A DNA stretch of 64,000 nucleotides from Sternotherus odoratus (taxonomy: Eukaryota; Chordata; Testudines; Kinosternidae). Of this stretch, positions 24,923-36,100 are shown in pieces; the stretch's first letter is position 1, and each line of letters starts with the position of its first letter. The stretch lies in NCBI GenBank assembly GCA_032164245.1, contig JAVMKO010000007.1, forward strand, positions 4,092,001-4,156,000. The letters run 5' to 3'. The position numbers and the translations under genes are program-made. The notes beneath the pieces are model-generated. The model was given only the letters and a program-made list of their open reading frames with translations, was not told where the DNA came from and made no database searches.

Positions 24923-25430
24923 TCATGTGAAAATATTGTTAAGCACAGTGTCACGAAGTTCCCAATTATGGTCGATTGTGAAGTGTCTGCTGAGGGAGTC
25001 TGAGCATATTCTGCACCCCTGGAAGGTGATCTGACGGTTGATGTACCAGTTCCAGAGATCGATTGCTTCTGTGCACAGGGAGGCAGCTCTTGCTTCCTCT
25101 TGTTTGATGTAGACGATCACTGTAGTTTTGTATGACCATGAGGATATGGTGATAGCGGATGAAAGGAAAAAATGACTCACCCCCTTCCATGCCTCCTGTA
25201 GTCGCAGGACACTGATGTGCATTCTGGACTCTTGAGATGTCCAGTTTCCTTGTGCCGTGTAGTTGCCCATATATAGAGATGCATCCATAAAGATCATCTT
25301 GTCTGCTGATGAGGGGAGAAAGGGGACCCTTACACATATGTGATGAGGATTTGTCCATCACAGGAGGGAAGACAGTTCCTTGGCGGGAACTGTCAGCATG
25401 AGGTTCATGGAATGGGGAGCAAACCAACTA
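24923..25430 (-). pseudogene. DIRS RNase H domain relic
   Basis: Two overlapping frames carry the DIRS RNase H signature: FMDASLYMGNYTAQGNWTSQ, then ESRMHISVLRLQEAWKGVSH, and later CTEAIDLWNWYINRQITFQG, with ICSDSLSRHF. The Asp after FM and the ESR-M-HI-VL segment correspond to the conserved DAS and E-S-x-x-HIN-x-LE blocks. At least one frameshift breaks it. Confidence 0.65.
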
Positions 25431-26010
25431 TAGCCATACCTGAAGGCAATGAAGGCGGAGTCTTGCAAATGGAGTGACATAGGTGCAAGAGTTCTGATTG
25501 GCCAAGGAGGAACTGACATGTTTGACCTCTACCCTAGGGTTGCTCGTAATGTGAGCTATGGTATCATTCATGGTCTGGAACCTGTTTGTGGGCAACTATG
25601 CCCTTTCAGTAAGAGTTCAAGGTTGCCCTGATGAAATCCAAAGACTGCGCAGGGGTGAGAACAGGTTTTTCGATATTCTCACTGACCCCCAAGTGAGAAA
25701 AGGAGATGGAGCATCATGGAGATTGACATAAAGGCTTCACTGCAAGATTTGACAGCGAGCCATCAGTCATTGACGTAAGGGAAGACGAGGAGGCCATGAC
25801 ATCTGATGTGAGCTACAACCATGGACAAAACAAAAAGACTCTGGGGGCCAGGGCTATTCTGTACTGGAAATGGTCAGAGCCCACCAAAAATTTGAGAAAT
25901 CATCTGTGGGCGGGATGAACTATTTACGGCTAAAATAATGTTATATTTCAAAATGATGTCAGAACTGAGGACACTAAAGGTTGCAGTGTCAACTGGGAAG
26001 AATTGATGGC

Positions 26011-29000
26011 GCACTCTCTCTTTAGGCTTCCGTGTCACATTGCAGTTTTTCATCTATCACCCCATCTCTATGCCTTTTCCAAGTATTTGCATTGTGTGTG
26101 CGCTTTGGATATATTTTCTCCAGATTTCTTAGCTTGCATGTTTCCTTGTTGAATTTCATTTCATTATCTTCCTCGTTCCCACTTGTAATGTTTTTTCCTT
26201 CCTCACTGGCGTTTCCAACACTTCCACATTTGGTTCTCTACAAATGTATAAATAATACTTGCCATTTATATAGCTAATCCAATCTAAGGATCTTGAGATA
26301 CTTGATCACTTTATAAATATTCCGCCTCACCACGTTCTTCACTTCTCATCCCAGATTCTCACTAAAGTTGATAACTGAAAGCAGGCAAAACACCAATCCC
26401 ACTAAAACTGCATGGGACAGCCCCCACCCTCATCCGGAAATACTCCGATTCACTTCTCTTTGATTATTAGCCCTTCAGTTTTAGGCTTAAAAAGACAGTG
26501 CTCATACACAAGCCAATTAGAATTGTTAAGTTAAGAGTTCATGAAAATCTATATAAAATAGGTTATTAAAGTCTAGTTAAACTAAATTGAAATTCTGCTG
26601 CTTTCTTTGCATCTATAAATATTGTAATTCCATAAATAAAACTGGTTTCTTTATGATGATATCTTTTAAGCCATGCTTGCTTATTGATCATGGAGCTCCT
26701 ATGATCTCAGAGCTTTGTTCTCTTAAAATTTATGCCATTAAGGACATTCAAGTTACACATGCAGGATAGTAATTGTCAGACAAGTGCTTGCTTTCTATTG
26801 TAAGATGAGTGCCACATTTCGTTTACTCATCTTTCCTATCTCCCTGTGTAATTATTTCTGTCACAGCAATTCAGATCTTTGGCATTTTTGTTACCATGCC
26901 ATATTACAACAGTGACAGTGTAGGACAGGTTTTTAATAATGCTGATAAATTAGCAAGACATGGAAGCATAATGGTTGAGTAATAAGCAGTTTCTGAGCTG
27001 TGAGCAGCACTGAATCCTCCAGGGAGAGACCACCTGAGTGGCCGTGTTGTTAAGTTTTGAAGTAGCTGCAATCTATAAGTGCATTTTCAATGGTGGCCCT
27101 AAAACTGGCACAACAAGAGCAAAGATCCACACTGGAAGTAAAGGTTGAAACTTTCATGTTTTTGAAGATGAAAATAGCCATTTCTCCCTAACTGGAACCA
27201 TCAGCTTCTGTTTAAAAAATTGTTCCCATTGCAAAACACGTCAGCACCTAGCAGTAAATAAGGCTGCCACCAAATATGAACGATTTCCCGGTTGTCCCAT
27301 CTCTTCCCCTATAAGTAACACTTTCATTTTGTCTCCACAGTGCTTGAACCAGCTGTCGCAAGCCCACTTTGAAAACTGAGGCAACAGAACAGCACAGAGA
27401 GAGAATTCCTGTGCTCCCATGAGATGGGGGCTGATTTTAAATTGTGGTATCAACATATAGTACATCAGGCTATGCATGCCTCCTTTGTCCATTCTCCAGG
27501 TGGCGTCACGTACCCAATGAACAGCAGCAGAGAAAATCACTAATTCTCCATTAGCACCTATCAATGCGCAGAACCACTTTAGAGCAACCCCATTACCTCA
27601 GCAAGTCTCTTCAAATGGGGAGTGAAAACCTGGCCCCAGTGAGATCAGTGGCAAAATGCCCATACATTTCAAAAGGATCAGCCTTCCACCTAGACAGGTC
27701 ATGAACTGTTTCTGATCCATCAGCTGTTTTTTTATATCAAACAATTAGATTGCCTTGAATCCACTGTTAGGTGTTAATTTGATATCCTGTAGGATAGTGC
27801 AGATTGGGAAACAATGCAGATTGCTTTTAGCAGAGTTTTCTAGGGCTTTCTAGTCTACTTTTATTTGTTAAATGTTACCATGTGTCCAATTCAACGAGTG
27901 GATAATTTTAAAAAATGACTCATGTCTCTATCCTCAATGAAAACATTAAAGTCAAGAATGGAAAACAAGAAAGGTATTCAAATTCTCCAGGTATGGTCCT
28001 GGTTGCAGAGTGAATCTCCAAAGATCTGCTGTGCCAAATGAGAAAAATCTGAAGTTGGCATGGCTGAAAAAGACCTTATTCTAATGGGGAAAAAGCCCCT
28101 TTCTAGAGTTTCTTGTTTAGTCAGCTGTAACTCAAAACTAACTTAAATCAGTGGCAGGAGCTCAGGTGTTCAGTATTCTGCTTCATCTGGTGCACAAATT
28201 GCAGCAAAATTCTTACAAAGAAAAACACACTGCTCCTTGGAGTTTTATACCTTGACACAGATGTTTGTATCTTCCTCCCTTTTTTAAGCCAAGGAAAAAA
28301 AATCCTCTTATTTTCACCTAATATTGGCTGCAGAAAGTCATTAACAAGCTTCAATTTCCTTCCTGAGTTCCAGACTGGGAAGAAACATCAGCTACTCATG
28401 CTTGAGGAATTCCACTGCCAACTAGGATCTGAAATAAAGACCCAGCGAGGATCTGAAATAAAATAGCTGAGAAGTGTTCCAATTCCCTGGAAGTGGCAGC
28501 CAGTGGCCTATATATTCCAATACTTGTTGCTTGTTTTAGGGGCTTAGTGACTTCAGTAAACGTGAGGTTGGGGTGTTTCTGGCACAGTCAGGATTTGCCC
28601 CTTGAGATGTGATGGGCTCACATATCCGGGCACACCAGATCGTGCCAAATTGTATCTATTTTTAATGAGAAAAGTCAGGTAGGCAAGAGAAGTGATTTTA
28701 TTCCCAACAGGGAAGTGTTCTGGGAGAACTGTGCAGGGAAGTGGGCAAAGCTTAACTAGGATCGACTTGGCTCAAGCTATTATTAATCTAATTCCTCAGT
28801 TTCGTGACCACTAGATTCACCTTCTCAGTTTAAAGGGAAAAATCAGGAGTTTCTACTCTGGGCCCCAGTGAACCTAATGCTGTCCCTGCTTGGTGGTCCA
28901 AGGGGCCCCAGACCTCTAGTTGAGAACCACTGCTGTAGGTGACACCACAAATGTGTGCCTGCCTAAGTCCTCATATACAATCATTTGGGGGATACCTTCT

Positions 29001-29999
29001 TACTTTAATGACTAGACTTATTGTAAAACATAAGTGGCCAAATTAGATACAATTTACATCCATGCAAACTTACTTGAAGTCAGATTTAAGTATTTGGCCC
29101 TATGAGTGCAGAAAGCTTTTCCTCCCAATACTCTCCAAGAGTAAAGGTAAAGACAAAAATGCTCAAAGGCATCAGATCCAGGTGTTGTTTTAAGTATGTT
29201 TCATAGAAAATGAAAAATTGGAAAGACATTCAGGGTATTCATCCTCAGAGTCACTGTCTAGAGGGGGTGGTGAGAAAGTATAATCTAACAACTACATCTA
29301 TGCCAAAGCATCAAAGCAAATAAAAAAGAACCATTACAAATCAACCAGGAAGCTGCCAAGACAATCTGATGTAGATTAATATTGAAACAATGCAGAAATC
29401 ATTTGAATGCATCCTAGCAACTTGCACATACCACTCAGTGCTAAGGAGATACTAGAAAGTGCAGGCAGAGTAGTTCTAAATAGGATTTTAAAAATTCACC
29501 CTTGATACACTATAAAGTTGCTAATGCAACCCATTGGAATAGAAAATCACTAGCAATTTTTGTTAACATGAATGTAGAAATTACTGTAGTCATCTGCTGG
29601 TGACATTTAATTGCAAAGGATTCTTAATTGCTTAATATCAAGAAGGATACAGTGTAAAAATAATTGGCAATTTCCTATTTGTATTATTTTCATTTTAAAA
29701 TGTTTATAAATGTGTATTTCTACTTCTCTTTTGTGCTACACTTTGGCTAAAAGTTAACTTTAAAATCAGTTTGTTACAGTTTATACAGCACTTTGAAAAC
29801 TTGAAAGCATTACACAAGTGCCAAGTATAATTAGGAAAAAATTGGACTGTTATTCTTCTTTATTATGTATCTAGTATCACATGTCTGGCACTTTACAAGC
29901 TTGAACCCACACGTGTCCTTGAATATAAAAAGTTAAGTTCCAATCGCTTGACAGCACCGTAAAGTAGTAGTTTCAGTCTGGAATCTTGTGGACTTGCTT
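26011..29999. other. Intergenic stretch between DIRS B and HOOK1
   Basis: AT-rich, mostly unique. Noted inside: a small MITE-like piece (cctggccccagtgagatcag, about 27626-27665), a 14-bp tandem duplication (ggatctgaaataaa, about 28423-28462) and a hAT terminal fragment at 28893-28932. No exon recognised. Confidence 0.45.
28893..28932. repeat. hAT terminal fragment
   Basis: Ends with agttgagaaccactg, the same terminal repeat as the elements at 45868 and 57462. The other end is not recognised. Confidence 0.45.
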
Positions 30000-30012
30000 G
30001 TGCATTAGACTG

Positions 30013-30029
30013 TTTATTTTTATTTTATT
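30013..30029 (-). terminator. HOOK1: Candidate HOOK1 poly(A) signal cluster
   Basis: Three overlapping AATAAA on the minus strand. This is the first such cluster met after the HOOK1 stop. A further AATAAA is at 29859-29864. Confidence 0.4.
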
Positions 30030-31732
30030 TAATACAAAGCCCTTCTGTCATTATCAGCTAAAAGTACTGCTGCCCAGAGGGGTTGTTTATCTCTTGCAGG
30101 AATGAAAATTAGTTCTCCCATCGAGGAAGCAACATTTTTAGGTGAGCAGAGCAGTACTGTATGTATACTTTACTTAGTACTAAGTTATGGTATTAGAAAT
30201 AGTAACGGCAGTTTTCATATAAACTTGTAATTATCCACAACAGCAGCAAAATATAGACTCAGTGTTAGTCTTTGCTGTTCCTACACAGTGTCCTTTGTAA
30301 AAGCAGCATCAAACAGGATAGTACAGATTTCACTCAGACACTTAGAAAGAACTATGGGAATCACCTCAGATCTTGTGGGGAAAGGCCAAAATAAAAAGAA
30401 AGCAGGCTTAAAAAAAAAAAAACCCCAATCAGCAGACCTGAGGAAAGTGAGACAAAAACCCAATGGCAACAAAGAGGGGGAGAAGGAGCCAGAAGAGAGA
30501 GGAAAAAACTAAAACACAATAGCAAATTATTTAATTTTAGGATGGAAATTGTATCTGAGTTTCTTTCAGATACACACCTAATTAACAGTAATCTTAAACT
30601 GCCTTAGTAGACAAACTTGGAGACATATCCTCCCCATTACAATTCTGGAATCCCCTTCATTCACAAGTCGATTTGGGCAGATGGTGGTGGCAAGGAAAAG
30701 CCTGACAGACAAAAATAAAAAAAAAGCCTTATATATTCTTGGGTTCCTTCCTAGGGGCTGAAAAATGCTGTACATACTTCCTCAGGAACACTAACTCTTG
30801 CTCCCTTACACACACAGTACATACAAGAAAGGTTCCTAAAGTGACCAGTCTGAACTCCACAAAAGATACGTGTCTGAATAATCACATTCCTAGATGGTGC
30901 TTATGAAACTTGTCCCTTAGCATTCTGTTTTCTCAACTAAATCAGTTTATGCCTGAACTACCTTTACATTGTTAGCTTTACACATACCACAGGAGATATT
31001 TTTCTTACCTAACCTAATTTAGGTACAGTACAGAGGGAAGACAACAGCTATCAAGTCTTTTTAATTGCTACTCTACATATAACACTACTGAACAATTATT
31101 TTTGTGTCTTTGGAATAAAAGACAAGCGGATTTTGCTCGTGAACTTCAGAAGATATTCTTTGTATTGCTGGGAAAATCAGGATCAAGATAAATGCTTTCA
31201 ACATATATTGAATGGCCACTTTTAACATGGATTAGGTATGAACAGTTGGATGTGCTCTGGAATAAAACAGCACTTACAAATGTCACTGTCTTTGAATCCA
31301 TGTGTACTGGTCCTTCAGGGTCCTTTGACCATTTTAAACCAAAAGGTTAGATTACAATATACTTTGGGATACTTAAAAAAGCCAAGGTCAGTAGGTATAA
31401 AATGCCTCAAACGACAGATGGAACAATGCATCGGTTGGAGTATACCCCAGTTGTATCACTGGTTGTGTCCAGTCTAAGCAGACCCTGCCATAGTGCGGGA
31501 ATAACACCAGGAAAAACACACACTTAAAAAAGCCAAGGTTAACTTATTTTGGAAGGGATTTATAGGAAGGGAACTCCTGAATTGGGCAAGAGATTAAAAT
31601 AATTTTACAAAATTTAAACTTAGAAACTAGATTGTATGCACACCATATTAGGAGCAAGATTTATGTTGAAGGTGAAGTCACAAAACACACACACATGAAG
31701 TTCCTCTACTAGTAAATCCATAAATCCATAGG

Positions 31733-31849
31733 CTGATCCTAAGAGGTGCTAGGTGTTGAGCATCTTCAACTCTTCAAGAAGTTATTGGGAGCTTAGGGAA
31801 TTCAGAACACTCAGAAATACTCAGCACTTTGTAGGAGGATCTGCCCTAA
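31733..31849. repeat. Palindromic MITE in HOOK1 3'UTR
   Basis: The blocks ctgatcctaagaggtgctag / agcactttgtaggaggatctg and ttgagcatcttcaac around the centre are mutually complementary. Degenerate copy of a common palindromic family. If the UTR call is right it would be transcribed with HOOK1. Confidence 0.5.
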
Positions 31850-33044
31850 ATTAATATCAGCAGTGAGAACCACTCACTTGTCTTACCAGTCAAAGTGAAG
31901 ATGCAGCGAAGATGCTACATATAAATGGAAAGGCATGTGTTAAAGGAATTAGACTACAAATAGCCAGCTTTCAATAAAGTAAGCAACAAACTTGCCTAAA
32001 TGCACGGCTACCATTAGTAAGGCAACTGATATAATCATCCTCCTAATTAACATATTTTAATAAGTCTTTCTGTGGTGGATGACAATTTGAATACAGTAAC
32101 CTCAACAATATTCAACTGGGCCTTGATCCCTGACGTATGGTTAGTCCATCATTACAAAACTTTAAAATGAATGCCTTATTTTAAATCAGTGATGCTATAG
32201 CACATTAAAGCATTCCAAATATTTTGTGACCTTTCTTTTTGGATATACTCAACGAACCAGAGTGGGAGAACAATCCAATATTGCACCTGTGGCAACAAAC
32301 AATAGACGATACCAGTGGAGAAATAAAAGCTGATCTGAAGGCTTTTACGAGAAAGAATGATCTCCTATTAAATGCCAAGTGCCAAGAACAGGAGCAATCT
32401 CTTCACATGAAAGGAGAAACTCATTTTGGTTCTGTAAACATTTTATATCAGTTGTCACTGGATGTAGCTAGGTTAACACCTATGCTAATGTCTAGGGTGG
32501 TGGCATCTCCCCCGCCCTATTCCCTCCCCCTCCCAGGAAACATGTTTTATAACAATTTTATGCAGCAATTTTGCATTTCCTATAAAGGATTTTCAGCAAT
32601 TGTAAACACTGATTACTACATAGTAAAAAGGAGACTAATTCCCTTTCAACGAAGAGTGTCTTATAAAGGATAGTAATGCATGTAGGTACAGGTATACCAT
32701 TTGTGACAGAAAATTGGTTTGCTACATAGCCTATGCCAGAGATTAAGTAAGAGATGACAACTTCATACAAATTTAAAAAACTCCATTAAAATACAGCACT
32801 CCTCTGGATGTTTTCAAAATTTTGGCACATTTAAAGAGAGAAAGACAACGACTTCAAAAAAATAAGAATGAAGGGCATTAGAACAATGAGAAATCATAAT
32901 AAAACCCCTTCCTGAAATGAGAAATAACGATGGTAACAGGGAATAAAGATAGAGAAAGGATGCTAGTTGCATTTCCTGAAACGTCACGTGGAACAAAGTA
33001 TGCCTGGATCACAGGGTTGATTCCTTTCTAAAGGCCAGACTTCT

Positions 33045-33185
33045 CTACCTTGCTGTAGCTGGTTGGACATGACCAGGATAAGATCTCCTTGTGCTGGTGG
33101 CTTGCCTTTGTCTAGCCAGGAAGGACTGTCCGGAGCCTGTACTAGCCAGTCTATCTTCTGCTGCTTTTTTATGCAGAGTCATTCC
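33045..33185 (-). CDS. HOOK1: HOOK1 last coding exon with stop
   Basis: 141 bp including TAG at 33045-33047; acceptor tttcttcatag. Encodes [20 protein letters not shown] then [20 protein letters not shown] and QPATAR. This is the full conserved C terminus. Confidence 0.95.
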   Translation of the reverse strand, partial: GMTLHKKAAEDRLASTGSGQSFLARQRQATSTRRSYPGHVQPATAR

Positions 33186-36100
33186 CTATGAAGAAAGCCA
33201 AGCTCATTAGTGAACATTAGTGCATACTACTCAACATGTTGTCCATTTACCACTTTTCTTTCCTTTGCGTTATCAGCACCAGCTAACCTGTTTGGGGTTT
33301 TGACATTTTGCCAGAGAACTGTGTGAAAAATGTGTATTTTTGTGAGCATGAAAAAGTTGTAATTATCATGCAAAAAGTTTCAAGGATAGTAAGTTATGCC
33401 CTCCCATTCTTGAGCAGGCTTTTCGGCATGCAACTATACATTGCCTGAGCACTCTTTTTTTTTTGTTATTTTCCATATAAAATTAAGGTGCCTCTCTCCA
33501 CTTTTAGAAATGCATTTCTCACATGGAAATATCAGCATATTAAAAATGACAGGAATCTGTTCCGAGAGAAAACACAAATATGTTTACTGTTGATGGTTGC
33601 AGCAGGGGCGAATTGGCCAGGATGTCTCCTGACTGATGACTGTCTGGGAGAGATGAAAAATTAAAATTCCTGACAGCAGGAGCTCAGACAGTCCAAACTG
33701 AGGGAAGCAGAAGCGAGACACATTGTTCTGGGCAGTGGAGAAAAACCGAGGCCTAACCTAGAAGGAAGAAGCGGCTGAAGCTATAGCCACCTGTTTGGAC
33801 CTGCAGAACAGCCAGACAGCTGAACCAGCAGCATTCTCACTTGGGTCTTGTCTGTACCAGCAAAGCATCCCAAGGCGGACTCAGCTTATACCAGCAGAAG
33901 AGTTCAGAAGGGCTCAGGATAAATGTCGCACAAACAACAATTGTAATCCTAATACAGTTTGGAGCATCTTACCATATTGTACCAGGCACTCACAATAAAT
34001 TTCTCCTCCATCTCTCTTTGAGTTTTTGTTTTCTCATATTCTTTCTAGGGGAAAAAAAAAAAAGGAAACAAAAGACAATAAATTGTAAGCTGTATGACAA
34101 GAATGGATACTATGTATTAGACAGACATTATCTGAACCCCAAACGCCGGGATTCAGAGATTCCAAGGCCAAAAGGGACCATTGTGATAATCTAGTCTGAC
34201 TTCCTGTGTAACATACGCCCAAGTACTTCCCCAAAACATTTTCTAGAGCATATGTAGCAAACATGGAAAAGAAAAATCTTGAACAGCCAAGAGAAAACGT
34301 GCAGACTGTTACCTCTAATGAATGAAACATTCGGTCCCGTTCCTGCAGTTGATTTTTCAGAGCCTGAATCTCCGGAGCTGTGCCCTGGTTTTGTTTAGGA
34401 TCTAAAGTACGGATAACCTGCAAGATGCAAACACAACAGTAAACACCACAAAGCAATCACATCAAATACATCTAGATAACGTAAAAGGCACCAAGCGCCA
34501 AAGGATTATAACCATTCAAGATAGGCCTTAATAAACATTAAAGTCTTTTAAAGTAGTTATGTGTAACTACCATGGGATGGTTTTAAGAAACTTAACACAA
34601 TACAATGTGAGAAGAATACACTATTCTAAGATGCTGTATCCTTTCATCCAATCACATCCACCCTGCTAGGTCAGTCAGTGGTTGTGAACATCCTGCCACT
34701 GCCTCACTTCACCATGGCGGGTGATGTAAACTGAATCCCACTTAAGAGATATCATAGCATCTACTCTCTGTTGTCTCTCAAGGGACTTCATCAAAACAAA
34801 AAGCTGTTGGTGGGAGAAAGTTTGAAGGCTTGATGTCTTGGACTCAAGAATACAGAGTCAGAGAGAACTGGTTCTTCTCGAACTTCCAGTGTCATAGAGT
34901 GAGGGTGAAGGGTATCCCTCCCGGAAGCCATTCTCCTCAGTGCTAAGAGATACAAGCAGGAAATATTTTTCTCAACTTTCCACCCTGCACTCAAAGACTC
35001 CTTCTTACTGGAAAGAAATAGTGGAAGGTGGCCATGACTCAGGAACTTGGAGCACCACTGTCAGTTTCTTCCGGTAGCTCTACTGCAGCCATTATCAGGA
35101 ATCCAAGGGAAGTGCAGGGGAGATGAAGAATCCCCATTAAATTTGATGGGGTGTGGATATCTGTTTAGGTTTGTATGTGGCATCTACCACAGTAGCATCT
35201 GAACTCCTATAAAAAGCAAGAGAGAGTCCAACAAGTGGCCTAGATTTCTAATTCTATCCAAGAAAGTTCCTGGAAACTTTTTAACAGTAAATGTGTGTGT
35301 GTGTGCTCGCACACTGGGCTCATTCACTTGCAGATCGACCAATGTGATATATGCCATCATGTGCCAGCAATGCCCCTCTGTGTACATTGGCCAAACCGGC
35401 CAGTCTCTACGCAAAAGAATAAATGGACACAAATCTGACATCAGGAATCATAACATTCAAAAACCAGTAGGAGAACACTTCAACCTTCCTGGCCATTCCA
35501 TTAAAGACTTGATGGTGTTCGTTTTGAAACAGAAAAACTTCCAAACCAGACTCCAACGAGAAACCGGAATTAATTTTCAAATTGGATACAATAAACCAAG
35601 GGCTTAACAGAACTTGCAAATGGTTCTCTCATTACACTAATTGAATGGATTTCCCTTGTTAATTTACCTTCAATAGGGGTTATGTCCTGCCTGACAGATA
35701 CCCATTTCAAAAGATTTTTTTTTCCTACTGATAATGGCCCATCTAAATTTAACAGCCTCTTAGAATTGGTATGCTAAATTTACAACTTTTTTTCTTTCTT
35801 TCTTTCTTTGTGTATATATGCATATTACTTCTGTTCCATTGTATGCAACCGATGAAGTGAGCTATAGCCCACGAAAGCTTATGCTGAAATAAACTGGTTA
35901 GTCTCTAAGGTGCTACAAAGTCTTCCTCGTTTTATTTATGGATACAGACTAACACGGCTGCTAATCTTAAACCTGTCATAATGGATAAAGGAGACGTGAA
36001 AAATATTATTTATTGGGACTTTCAAAAAGCCTTTGAAATCCTTCACAAGAGGGTATTAAGTCACAAAAGAGGAGAGATAAATTTCTGTCATGGACTAGAA

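Larger units (their letters stand above)
23025..26010 (-). mobile_element. DIRS-like retroelement B with RNase H and recombinase
   Basis: The terminal block acctgtaactggaggctctt at 23036-23055 is the end type shared with the other DIRS copies, and an internal complementary copy lies at about 23310-23360. On the minus strand the order is RT remnant (about 26.0-25.4 kb, many stops), RNase H (25430-24923), recombinase core-binding region (about 24.7-24.35 kb) and catalytic region (24340-23680). This order is that of autonomous DIRS elements. All parts carry frameshifts and stops. The 5' side near 26.0 kb shows no inverted end, so the copy is probably 5'-truncated. Confidence 0.7.
30000..33044 (-). 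other. HOOK1: HOOK1 3' untranslated region (predicted)
   Basis: Mostly unique AT-rich sequence after the HOOK1 stop on the minus strand. A cluster of three AATAAA (reverse complement) lies at 30013-30029 and another at 29859-29864. A palindromic MITE lies at 31733-31849, inside the presumed UTR. The length, about 3 kb, is close to what I recall for mammalian HOOK1. The end is inferred. Confidence 0.5.

Noticed and set aside
35290..35306. (GT)n run as a regulatory element
   Set aside because: Short simple repeat at the edge of a Penelope copy; nothing supports a function.
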